From Ideonella_A sakaiensis_A (lineage in GTDB: Bacteria; Pseudomonadota; Gammaproteobacteria; Burkholderiales; Burkholderiaceae_C): a DNA stretch of 64,000 nucleotides. Positions 1-7,979 of this stretch are shown here, one piece after another (the first letter of the stretch is position 1; every line of letters starts with the position of its first letter). The notes beneath the pieces are model-generated. The model was not told where the DNA came from, searched no databases, and saw nothing but the letters and a program-made list of their open reading frames with translations. The stretch lies in NCBI RefSeq assembly GCF_048320135.1, contig NZ_CP182947.1, positions 2,356,001 to 2,420,000 on the forward strand, in the 5' to 3' direction. Made by a program: the position numbers and the translations under genes.

Positions 1-1313
1 GCAGCTTCCGGGCCTATGCGGGCTGGCTGGTCGGCATCAGCTGGAAACGCTTCGTCGTGCTCGCGCTGCTACTGATCATCGCGGTCGAGGTGATCAGCGA
101 ACTGCCGCCATTCACCTGGACGATCCACGAACAGGTCGAGATCACGACGCCGCGGCCAAAGAAAAAAATCGTCGACAAGCCGGCCAAGCCGCCGGTCGGC
201 TACGAGGTCACGATCGACGACCACGGCGTGCGGATCACGCCGAAACAACCCGCCGCGCCGGCCTCGGCCGCATCAGCAGCCTCGTCCACGCCGGCCAGAC
301 CCGGGCGCCCGACCGCGCCCGAGCCACCACCGCCGCCACCGCTGCCGCCGTCGGCGCCGTCTTTCCAGTTCAAGCTGCCGAAAGGCACCGATACCGACGA
401 GGTCCGCCAGGCGATCGAAGATGCCCGGCGCGACATCGAGCAGGCTATAGCCGACGCCCGACAGGCTGCAGCCGATGCCGCGGAGGTGGTGGCCGAGAGC
501 AGCGTGCCGAACCGCAGGGTGCGCGTGACCCGGCTCAAGCTCGGCGACTTTCTGAACAACCTCGCCTGGCTGTTCGTGATCGCGTCGGCGATCATCAAGT
601 TTGCCTACAAGGGCCGCATCCAGGCCGAAACCAAGGCCGCGCAGGCAACCGAAACCGCCGAAAGCGAAGCACTGAAACGCCAGGTCGTCGAAGCGCGGAT
701 GGCGGCAATGCAGGCGCAGGTCGAACCGCATTTCCTGTTCAACACGCTGGCCAGCATCGACCACCTGATCGAGACCGATCCGAAGCGGGCCTCGCAGATG
801 CAGAAAAACCTGATTGCGTTGCTGCGTGCCAGCATGCCGTCGATGCGCGACGTCAACGGCGGCAGCACGAACCCCCGCGATCTCGGCCGCGAGCTGGCGG
901 TGATCAGACCGTACCTGGAGATCCTGAAGGTGCGGATGGAGGAGCGGCTGAGCACCGAGATCAGGGTCAGCGACGGCCTGCTGTCGGCCGAATTCCCGCC
1001 GATGATGCTGCAAAGCCTGGTCGAGAATGCGATCAAGCACGGGCTGGAGCCGAAGGCCGACGGCGGCCGGCTGACCGTCAGCGCCGAAATCGTCCATGGC
1101 AAGCTGGCGGTGACGGTGGCCGATACCGGGCTCGGTTTCGGCAAGTCGGCGACCGCAGGCACCGGCATCGGGCTGTCGAATATCCGCGAGCGGCTGCAGC
1201 TGCTGTACGGCAGCAAGGCGGCGCTGAAAATTGCCGAAAATCCCGGTGGCGGTACCGCGGTGACGATCACCGTGCCCTACCAGTCGACCTCGGAGACAGG
1301 AGCCTCGACGTGA
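1..1313 (+). CDS. LytS/YehU-type sensor histidine kinase, 5' partial
   Basis: Membrane sensor kinase that would autophosphorylate a histidine and pass phosphate to the LytTR regulator just downstream. The reading frame is open to the window edge (in-frame codons from base 3), so the true start lies outside; a GTG at 57 is only an internal candidate. Visible order: a first membrane segment (ALLLIIAV), a periplasmic stretch with a proline-rich run (PEPPPPPPLPP) and an Ala-rich helix, a second membrane segment (WLFVIASAII), then the His_kinase core with EPHFLFNT (phospho-acceptor His) and an HATPase domain with VENAIKHG (N box) and ADTGLGFG (G1). HFLFN and the lack of a classical HisKA dimer motif are typical of the LytS/YehU family. 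The kinase stops 40 bp before the regulator, so the two are surely co-transcribed. The signal sensed is unknown. Confidence 0.88.
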   Translation, partial: SFRAYAGWLVGISWKRFVVLALLLIIAVEVISELPPFTWTIHEQVEITTPRPKKKIVDKPAKPPVGYEVTIDDHGVRITPKQPAAPASAASAASSTPARPGRPTAPEPPPPPPLPPSAPSFQFKLPKGTDTDEVRQAIEDARRDIEQAIADARQAAADAAEVVAESSVPNRRVRVTRLKLGDFLNNLAWLFVIASAIIKFAYKGRIQAETKAAQATETAESEALKRQVVEARMAAMQAQVEPHFLFNTLASIDHLIETDPKRASQMQKNLIALLRASMPSMRDVNGGSTNPRDLGRELAVIRPYLEILKVRMEERLSTEIRVSDGLLSAEFPPMMLQSLVENAIKHGLEPKADGGRLTVSAEIVHGKLAVTVADTGLGFGKSATAGTGIGLSNIRERLQLLYGSKAALKIAENPGGGTAVTITVPYQSTSETGAST

Positions 1314-1353
1314 ACATTCTCGACAACGGTGGTGGACGACAGGAGCGCCGCCG

Positions 1354-2184
1354 ATGACCCGCGCACTGATCGCCGACGATGAACGGCTGATGCGCGAGCA
1401 GATCCGCGGCCGGCTGGCCGAGGTCTGGCCCGAGCTCGAGATCGTTGCCGAGGCGCGCAACGGCCTCGAGGCGGTCGAGCTGACTGCGCAACATCACCCG
1501 GACATCGTTTTCCTCGACATCCGGATGCCAGGTCAGAACGGCGTCGCCGCGGCGCGCCAGATCGCGCAGTTGCCAACCCACGACGAGTCGCCGAACGGCG
1601 ACAACTGGCCCGGCTGCGAAATCGTCTTCATCACCGCCTACGACCAGTATGCGGTCGAGGCCTTCGAGCAGGGCGTCGTCGACTATGTGCTGAAGCCGGC
1701 CGACCCGGAGCGGCTGCGCCGCACCGTCGAGCGCATCCGCCAGCGGATCGGCGCCCGCGACGCGGCCGATGCCGCAGCCGCCCCGCTGCCGACCCATACG
1801 CCGGACATGCAAGGCCTGCTGCAGAAACTTGCGGCCCAGTTGAACCCGGCGCCGCCGACCCGGCTGCAGTGGATACAGGCCAGCGTCGGCCAGAGCATCC
1901 AGATGATCCCGGTCGACGAGGTGCTGTTTTTCATCTCCGACGAAAAATATACCCGCGTGCAGACGGCCAGCGTCGAGGCGCTGATCCGCAAGCCGATCAA
2001 GGAACTGCTCGAGGAACTCGACCCCGAGATGTTCTGGCAGATCCACCGCAGCACGCTGGTCAACGCGCGGGCGATCGCCAGCGTGACCCGCGACCTGCGT
2101 GGCCGGCAGATCGTCAGCGTCAAGGGCCACCCGCAAAAACTCGAGGTCAGCCGCAGTTTCAGCGGCCTGTTCAAGGGTATGTAG
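1354..2184 (+). CDS. LytTR-family response regulator (LytR/AlgR type)
   Basis: DNA-binding partner of the upstream kinase. The N-terminal receiver has the acidic pair D8-D9, phospho-acceptor D55 in FLDIRMPG, and the ITAYD...YVLKPAD segment with the conserved Thr and Lys. A short insertion with a PNGDNWPG run lies between the fourth strand region and the phosphosite helix. A low-complexity Ala/Asp linker leads to a C-terminal LytTR domain (about residues 170-274), recognised by DEVLFFISDEKYTRV, MFWQIHRSTLVN and a final FSGLFKG. The ATG has an AGGAG 8 bases upstream, which fixes the start. At 276 residues it is slightly longer than usual, from the receiver insertion. Targets are unknown; such regulators often act on neighbouring genes. 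Confidence 0.9.
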   Translation: MTRALIADDERLMREQIRGRLAEVWPELEIVAEARNGLEAVELTAQHHPDIVFLDIRMPGQNGVAAARQIAQLPTHDESPNGDNWPGCEIVFITAYDQYAVEAFEQGVVDYVLKPADPERLRRTVERIRQRIGARDAADAAAAPLPTHTPDMQGLLQKLAAQLNPAPPTRLQWIQASVGQSIQMIPVDEVLFFISDEKYTRVQTASVEALIRKPIKELLEELDPEMFWQIHRSTLVNARAIASVTRDLRGRQIVSVKGHPQKLEVSRSFSGLFKGM

Positions 2185-2258
2185 GCGAGCACCGCCGTCA
2201 CTGATAATGAATCGGTGACGTGGGCATTTCGCCTGCGCGTAGCGGATCGGCCATCACC

Positions 2259-3161
2259 ATGCGCAAGGATGTCGAGCGGATATGGGAACGGCTCGCGGCT
2301 GCAGCCACCGCATGCGGCCTGCTGCTCGTGCTGGCGTTCGGCTGGCAGCCGGCGCGGGCCGCCGACGACGCGCTGGCGATCCTGACGATCGTCGATGGTC
2401 CGGCGCAGCTGCTGCGCGGCGACAAGCGGCTGCGCGCCGAAGAGGGTCTGCGCCTGCTGAGCCAGGACATCATCGAGACCACGGCCGATGCGCGGGTCAC
2501 GCGGATCGAATATCCGGACGGCGCCGCGTTCAACCTCGGCCCGTCGACGCGGGTGCTGATCGACCCGCAGTTCTACGGCGAGCGCGGCCGTTTTGCGCGG
2601 CTGTACCTGCTCGCCGGCTGGATCAAGATGAAAGCGGTCGGCGCCGGCACCGATGCCGCCGGCCGTTCGATTCCGCTGCTGGCGTCGCCGGCGATCGACG
2701 TGATCGATGCCGACGGCAGCCTGGTGGTGCAGGTCGACGACGCCGCGGTGGCGCTGTTCATCGAATCGGGCAGCGCCACGTTCCACGAACGGCGCGATGC
2801 AAAACCGGTCGGCGAACACCGACGCCTCGCCGCCGGCCAGTTTCTGGGCCGCCCGCAGCAGGGCAAGTCGACGCTCGGCGGCCGGGCGGCGCCTGAATTC
2901 ATCGCCGCCTTGCCGCGCAGCTTCCTCGATACGCTGCCTGACCGCGCCGCACTGTTCGCGAGCCGCAAGCCGGTGGCGAAGGAAATCGGCGACATCGGCT
3001 ACGACGACGCGCGCGACTGGCTGGCGGTCGAGTGGACGCTGCGCCGGCCGGCGATGAAGCGCTGGCAGCCGTTGACCCGCGATGCCGAATTCCGCAACGC
3101 GCTGATCGCCAACATGAAGGCGCATCCCGAATGGGCGCGGGTGCTTTCCCGGGGCAGATGA
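2259..3161 (+). CDS. Periplasmic FecR-like domain protein
   Basis: Secreted protein of about 300 residues with an N-terminal signal peptide (hydrophobic CGLLLVLAFGW, cleavage likely after QPARA). The first mature segment, reading ILTIVDGPAQLLRGDKRL and continuing through ETTADARVTRIEYPDG to LGPSTRVLIDP, follows the FecR beta-rich pattern seen in periplasmic proteins that sense or scaffold. The remainder has no motif I recognise. I prefer the ATG at 2259 because it gives a clean signal peptide; an in-frame GTG at 2220 would add 13 residues. It lies between a LytTR two-component system and a heme-binding sensor on the same strand, so a role in envelope sensing is possible but inferred. There is no transmembrane anchor or sigma-factor partner beside it, unlike true FecR anti-sigma regulators. 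Confidence 0.62.
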   Translation: MRKDVERIWERLAAAATACGLLLVLAFGWQPARAADDALAILTIVDGPAQLLRGDKRLRAEEGLRLLSQDIIETTADARVTRIEYPDGAAFNLGPSTRVLIDPQFYGERGRFARLYLLAGWIKMKAVGAGTDAAGRSIPLLASPAIDVIDADGSLVVQVDDAAVALFIESGSATFHERRDAKPVGEHRRLAAGQFLGRPQQGKSTLGGRAAPEFIAALPRSFLDTLPDRAALFASRKPVAKEIGDIGYDDARDWLAVEWTLRRPAMKRWQPLTRDAEFRNALIANMKAHPEWARVLSRGR

Positions 3162-3260
3162 CGGCAGCCGCGCCGACCGGCGCTGCGGGCTTGCACAGTT
3201 GAACCAGCCCGCTAAGCTGGTGTCGCGTCCCCTGACTGACCGCATCCACCAAGGACTGTC

Positions 3261-4133
3261 ATGAAACTGCTGCTGAAGTTCAACCTCGCCTTCCTGCTCG
3301 TCTTCATCGTCGGGCTGGCGATTGCCGGCTTCATTGCGCGCAGCCTGCTGCAGCGCGATGCCGAGGCCGAGGTGATCGACCGCGCCCGGCTGCTGATGGA
3401 AAAGGCGCGTGTCGTCAGCTACTACACGGCAAACCAGATCGCGCCGCTGCTCGAGACGCAGATGAAATACAACTTTCTGCCGCAGTCGGTGCCGGCCTAT
3501 TCGTCGACCGAGGTGCTCAATGCACTGCAGCAGACCTATCCCGACTACAGCTACAAGGCGGCGATGCTGAATCCGACCAACCCGCGCGACCGCGCAGTGG
3601 CCTGGGAGGAAGACGTCATCAACCAGTTCAAGAAGCAGTCGAGCAGCGGCGAATTCATTGGCAAGCGCGAGACGGCAACCGGCCCGGCGCTGTACATCGC
3701 GAAGCCGATCGTGATCACCAACGAACGCTGCCTGGCCTGCCACAGCACGCCCGCCGCCGCGCCGAAACCGCTGGTCGACAAATACGGCCCCGGCAACGGC
3801 TTCGGCTGGACGCTGAACGAAACGCTCGGCGCGCAGTTCGTCTCGGTACCGATGGCGCTGCCGCTGGAACGCGCCGACCGCGCATTCGGTGTCGTGATGG
3901 CGATGCTGGCCGGGGTCTTTCTGCTGATCGGCGTGACACTGAACCTGATGCTCTACAAACTCGTGATCCAGCCGGTCAGCCGGCTGTCGGCGCTGTCGGA
4001 CCGCGTCAGCATGGGCGAGCTCGATGCGCCGGAATTCACCGTCGGGTCGAACGACGAGATCGGCGTACTCGCCGAGTCGTTCGGCCGCATGCGCAAGAGT
4101 CTGGTGCATGCGATGAAGATGCTGGAATCATGA
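3261..4133 (+). CDS. DUF3365 c-type heme sensor with HAMP domain, no output domain
   Basis: Membrane-bound periplasmic sensor of 290 residues. A membrane segment at residues 7-27 is followed by a DUF3365 (Tll0287-like) domain of about 180 residues with one covalent heme site, CLACH (C157, C160, H161), in the usual place near its end. A second membrane segment (about 212-234) leads to a HAMP domain (VIQPVSRLSALSDRVSMGELD and the following helix). The protein then stops: there is no kinase, cyclase or methyl-accepting domain. Families with this layout are thought to sense redox state or small gases through the heme. The protein probably signals by protein contact, perhaps with a neighbouring kinase; that is inference. 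The start ATG sits 9 bases after an AAGGA sequence. Confidence 0.82.
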   Translation: MKLLLKFNLAFLLVFIVGLAIAGFIARSLLQRDAEAEVIDRARLLMEKARVVSYYTANQIAPLLETQMKYNFLPQSVPAYSSTEVLNALQQTYPDYSYKAAMLNPTNPRDRAVAWEEDVINQFKKQSSSGEFIGKRETATGPALYIAKPIVITNERCLACHSTPAAAPKPLVDKYGPGNGFGWTLNETLGAQFVSVPMALPLERADRAFGVVMAMLAGVFLLIGVTLNLMLYKLVIQPVSRLSALSDRVSMGELDAPEFTVGSNDEIGVLAESFGRMRKSLVHAMKMLES

Positions 4134-4196
4134 CCCCCCCCCGGAGCGGCTTCGCCGTGCCACGCCCTCGCAGAGCTCGGGCGGTTCGCGAGGCGC

Positions 4197-4220
4197 GCGT
4201 GCCTGCGCAGGCAGGCACGC
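4197..4220. repeat. Perfect 10-bp inverted repeat (hairpin)
   Basis: GCGTGCCTGC at 4197-4206 and its exact complement GCAGGCACGC at 4211-4220 are separated by 4 bases. It lies in the 245-bp gap between the heme sensor and the Ser/Thr kinase. No T-run follows on either strand, so it is not a classical intrinsic terminator; it may be part of a composite intergenic repeat with the element at 4240. Confidence 0.6.
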
Positions 4221-4239
4221 ACGTCCGCGCTCACCCCCC

Positions 4240-4287
4240 CCAGGGGGGCGCCGCTGGCGGACCGGCGGAGCCGGATCCGCGGCGGCT
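4240..4287 (+). repeat. 48-bp dispersed intergenic hairpin repeat, copy 1
   Basis: This 48-bp segment aligns without gaps to the reverse complement of 24182-24229, with 40 of 48 bases identical by eye. It contains an imperfect hairpin (GCGGACCGGC, 3-base loop, GCCGG, one bulged base, TCCGC). In the two copies the loop and the bulge differ while the stem is kept, as expected for a REP-like element. It fills the gap ahead of the Ser/Thr kinase gene, together with C-rich runs and the hairpin at 4197. I see no gene in 4134-4378. Confidence 0.65.
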
Positions 4288-4378
4288 GCTTGATCAGGGC
4301 GGGGTGCTCGCTTGCCGCGGATCGTGCACCACGCGAGATATCCATGACGCCGCGCGAGGCGCAGCCGGGAGCCGCTGA

Positions 4379-5845
4379 ATGGAGCACCCGACTCAACTCG
4401 GCAAATATCCGATCAAGGGGGTGATCGGCGAGGGGGCGATGGGGGTGGTCTATCGGGCCTTCGATCCGGGGATCGGGCGCGAGGTGGCGCTGAAGACGGT
4501 GCATGCGAAGCTGCTCGAGGGCGAGGAAGGCAGCCTGGAGCAGGCGGCCGACGGGATGGCGGCGCGGTTTCGCAACGAGGCGCGGGCGGTTGGCCGGCTG
4601 TCGCATCCGGGCATCGTCGCGATCTACGAATATGGCGAGGACCGCGGCACCGCCTTCATCGCGATGGAATATGTCGAGGGCAAATCGCTGGCGCAGCTGC
4701 TGCGCAGCAATCCGCCGCTGCCCGAAGCGGAAATCCTGCGTCTGATGGATCAGCTGCTCGATGCGCTCGGCTGCGCCCATGAACACGGTGTCTGGCACCG
4801 CGACATCAAGCCGGCAAACCTGCTGGTCACCTCGAGCGGGCGCATCAAGGTGACCGACTTCGGCATCGCGCGGATCGAGAATGCCGGGCTGACGCTGATC
4901 AATTCGCAGATCGGCACGCCGGGCTACATGGCGCCGGAGCAATATACCGGCGAGGGGGTCGACCACCGCTCCGACCTTTATGCCGCTGGCGTGTTGCTGT
5001 ACCGGCTGCTGACCGGCCGCAAACCGTTCGAAGGCGGCGCGGCGTCGGTGATGTTCAAGGTGATGAACGAGGCACCGGAACCGCCGAGCCGTGTCGTCGT
5101 CGGCACCCGGGTCGACGGTTATGACGAGATCATCGCGCGGGCGCTGGCACGCGATCCGGCCAGCCGTTTCGCCAGCGCAGCCGAATTCCGCGCGGCATTG
5201 GCCAAACGGCTCGAGCCGACGCTGGCGCCGGGTGCCACGGTCACCGACATCCCGACGCTGGTACAGCGGATTCCGGCCGTCGAGGCGAGCCGTCCGGCGG
5301 CTGCGGACATCCCGGCCACCGGCAGCGGTTCGCAGGCCCCGACCAGCGCGGGTTCGGGCGCCGGATCCGGTTCGACCGCGCTGGCGCCGACCGGCTGGGA
5401 TGCCGACTTGCTGGCGCCGATCGAGCGGGCGCTGGCCAGCGTCGTCGGACCGATGGCGCGGGTGATGGTGCGCCGCGCGGCGCGGCAGGCCCAGGACCTG
5501 GCCGGCGTCTGCGAAACGCTGGCCGCACAGATCGACAATCCGGCCGACCGGGCACGTTTCCTGTCGCGCCTGGAAGGTGGCACGACGCTGACAACCCGGC
5601 CGACAACGCTCGACGCGGCTCGCCAGCCGGGCGACCCGACACAGGCGCGCCGCGAGATCGCCGACGACGTCAAGGCCCATGCAATCCGGGTGCTGACGCC
5701 GCATGTCGGCCCGATTGCCCGCATCCTCGTGAAGCGTGCGGCTGCCGGAGCAATCGACGAGCAGCATTTCTACGAATCGCTGGCCGACCTCGCCGACAGC
5801 GTCGACCGCGCGCGCCTGCTCGGCGAATTGCAGGCGCCGCGCTGA
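4379..5845 (+). CDS. Soluble Ser/Thr protein kinase with duplicated C-terminal domain
   Basis: Hanks-type kinase of 488 residues. Motifs are complete: glycine loop GEGAMG (17-22), invariant K39, E67 in the C-helix, HRDIKPAN (H140-N147), DFG (160-162) and APE (185-187), so it should be active. A Ser/Gly/Thr-rich linker follows, then two related segments of about 60 residues (about 338-400 and 425-488). They share a VGPxARxxVxRAA core and end with ADRARFLSRL or VDRARLLGEL. There is no membrane helix or extracellular sensor domain, so the kinase is cytosolic. The tandem tail resembles domains found at the end of other proteobacterial kinases and may bind a partner or oligomerise; that is inference. 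No cognate phosphatase or FHA protein is nearby. Confidence 0.9.
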   Translation: MEHPTQLGKYPIKGVIGEGAMGVVYRAFDPGIGREVALKTVHAKLLEGEEGSLEQAADGMAARFRNEARAVGRLSHPGIVAIYEYGEDRGTAFIAMEYVEGKSLAQLLRSNPPLPEAEILRLMDQLLDALGCAHEHGVWHRDIKPANLLVTSSGRIKVTDFGIARIENAGLTLINSQIGTPGYMAPEQYTGEGVDHRSDLYAAGVLLYRLLTGRKPFEGGAASVMFKVMNEAPEPPSRVVVGTRVDGYDEIIARALARDPASRFASAAEFRAALAKRLEPTLAPGATVTDIPTLVQRIPAVEASRPAAADIPATGSGSQAPTSAGSGAGSGSTALAPTGWDADLLAPIERALASVVGPMARVMVRRAARQAQDLAGVCETLAAQIDNPADRARFLSRLEGGTTLTTRPTTLDAARQPGDPTQARREIADDVKAHAIRVLTPHVGPIARILVKRAAAGAIDEQHFYESLADLADSVDRARLLGELQAPR

Positions 5846-5936
5846 GCGGCGACGCCCGCGCTCAAGTCGACCGGTCCAGCGGTCGATAACGAACGACCGG
5901 AGCCGCGGCAACGGCCTGGTTCACTTCACGTCTGGC

Positions 5937-7967
5937 ATGAATACATTCCCGCGCATGCGGAAGTCGCTGCTCGCAGCATCCGCGTCGCTGAAATACCGCA
6001 TCACGGCCGGCGCCCTGGCGGCGCTGGTGCTCGGCATCGTGCTGACGACACTGGTGCTGGTGCGCCAGACCGAACGCGACACGCTGGCGGCCGCCCGCGA
6101 CCGCGAATTGCACGAGGCCTCGCGCGACGCCGCCGCGTTGTCGCGCCGGATCATCGAACTTCAGCAGGCGTTGAAGATCGGCGCCGAGCGCTTCAATGCC
6201 GGCCGGATCGGCGACCAGCGTGCGGTCGACGATTTCCTGCATTCGCTGCCGATCCTGCGCACGATGTTCAGCTCGGTCTTCGTCGTCGACGCCAGCGGCC
6301 GGATGCGCGCGTTGATCGACGCCAACGGCCTGCAGCACCCGACCCTCGATCTGCGCGATCGCCCCTATTTCCAGCAGGCGCTGAACGAGATGCGGCCGAT
6401 CATCTCGCGCGCGGTGCCGTCACGCCGGCATGGCGAGCCGATCGTGATCTTTGCCCAGCCGCTGGTCGACCGCAATGGCGTGCAAGGCGTGCTGGCCGGC
6501 AGCCTGAACCTCGGTCAGCGCAATCTGCTGGTCGATCTGGTCGACCGCGGCGACGAGACCGACGGTGCGCTGAGTGTCATCACCGACGCGCAGGGACGCA
6601 TCCTGGCCCATCCCGATCCGGCGCTGGTGCTGTCCCCGTTGTCGGTCGAGCCGCGGCTGGCCACGGCGGCGCAGCGCTGGCAGGGCGGCGGCAACCCGGT
6701 CGAGCCGAGCGGGCTGACGATCGTCGGCGCGACCGGCCTGGTCACTGCCGGCGGCGTGCCCGGTCCGGACTGGGTGATCTGGCGTGCGGTCGACGACCAG
6801 CAGCTGTTTGCCGCGCTGCATGCCGCGCGCCGCGCCGCACTGACCTGGGCGGCGGTGCTGATCGTGTTGTGCAGCGCGCTGATGCTGCTCGGCCTGCGCT
6901 GGCTGTTGCGGCCGCTGCGCCAGGTGCAGGAACGGGCACGCCGGATGTTCGAGGACAAGCTCGACCCGCACGAGGGCTGGCCGCAGGTCGGCGGCGAAAT
7001 CGGCAGCCTGGCAGCGGTGCTGCGCCATATCGGCGTCGAACGGGCCCGGCTGGAAGCGTCGAACAGCCATCTGCTGCAGCAGCTCAGTTCGGTGATGAGC
7101 AATGCCCCGGTCGGACTGGCATTTACCCGCGACCGCCGCTTCGAACTGGTCAGCACCGAGTTCTGCCGCCTGCTCGGCCGCAGCGAGGCCGACCTGCTCG
7201 GCCAGCCGGCGGTATCAATTTATGACTCGCAGGCCGATTACGACGCGCTTGCACCGGCGGTGGCTGCGGCATTCGCGAACGGTGAGGCCTATGTCGGCGA
7301 CGTGCGGATGCGGCGTGCCGATGGCAGCCGCTTCTGGTCGCATCTGCGCGGCCGCCCGGTCGATGCGGCAAACAGCCGCGCCGGAACGATCTGGACGATC
7401 ACCGACATCACCGACGAGGTGGTCGCGCGCAACGAGCTCGAATGGGCGGCGAACCACGACGCGTTGACCGGCCTGGCGAATCGGCAGGCGCTGGAAAACC
7501 GGCTGCAGAACGCCTTCGACGCGCAGCCGCAGTCGCTGCCGGCCAGCCTGCTGATGATCGACCTCGACCATTTCAAGCAGATCAACGACAGCGCCGGCCA
7601 TGCCGCCGGCGATACCGTGTTGTGCGCGGTGGCCAGCACGCTGCTGGCACGCCTGCGCAGCCGCGACCTGGCCGCCCGCGCCGGTGGCGATGAATTTGTC
7701 GTGCTGCTCGACCATTGCGCGGAGGATGCGGCGCTGAAGCTGGCCGCCGAACTGTGCGCCGCGATCGCGTCGATCACGCTGCCGTTCGAGCAGCAGGCGC
7801 TGCGTTTCGGTGCCAGCATCGGCGTTGCCGAACTGAGCCCCGGCCATGCCGATGTCGACGCCTGGATGATGGCGGCCGACCGCGCCTGTTACGACGCGAA
7901 GGAAGCCGGCCGCAACCGCGCGACCGCCTGGTCGCGGCGCGCCGCGTTGCGCATCGTCGCCGCCTGA
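5937..7967 (+). CDS. Membrane diguanylate cyclase (Cache-PAS-GGDEF)
   Basis: Makes cyclic di-GMP from GTP in response to a periplasmic signal. Order: N-terminal membrane helix (22-42), a periplasmic double-Cache-like domain of about 250 residues (DLRDRPYFQQAL is the typical Cache signature), a second membrane helix (ALTWAAVLIVLCSALMLLGL), a short HAMP-like linker, a PAS domain (SSVMSNAPVGLAFTRD to TIWTITDITDE) and GGDEF. The active site is intact (GGDEF at 583-587), and an inhibitory I-site RSRD lies five residues before it, so product feedback is likely. The frame is open further upstream, but the ATG at 5937 (or 5955) gives a sensible membrane topology. It is the last gene of the signalling run and ends 12 bp from the convergent rep gene. 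Confidence 0.92.
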   Translation: MNTFPRMRKSLLAASASLKYRITAGALAALVLGIVLTTLVLVRQTERDTLAAARDRELHEASRDAAALSRRIIELQQALKIGAERFNAGRIGDQRAVDDFLHSLPILRTMFSSVFVVDASGRMRALIDANGLQHPTLDLRDRPYFQQALNEMRPIISRAVPSRRHGEPIVIFAQPLVDRNGVQGVLAGSLNLGQRNLLVDLVDRGDETDGALSVITDAQGRILAHPDPALVLSPLSVEPRLATAAQRWQGGGNPVEPSGLTIVGATGLVTAGGVPGPDWVIWRAVDDQQLFAALHAARRAALTWAAVLIVLCSALMLLGLRWLLRPLRQVQERARRMFEDKLDPHEGWPQVGGEIGSLAAVLRHIGVERARLEASNSHLLQQLSSVMSNAPVGLAFTRDRRFELVSTEFCRLLGRSEADLLGQPAVSIYDSQADYDALAPAVAAAFANGEAYVGDVRMRRADGSRFWSHLRGRPVDAANSRAGTIWTITDITDEVVARNELEWAANHDALTGLANRQALENRLQNAFDAQPQSLPASLLMIDLDHFKQINDSAGHAAGDTVLCAVASTLLARLRSRDLAARAGGDEFVVLLDHCAEDAALKLAAELCAAIASITLPFEQQALRFGASIGVAELSPGHADVDAWMMAADRACYDAKEAGRNRATAWSRRAALRIVAA

Positions 7968-7979
7968 TCGGGCGGTCGT

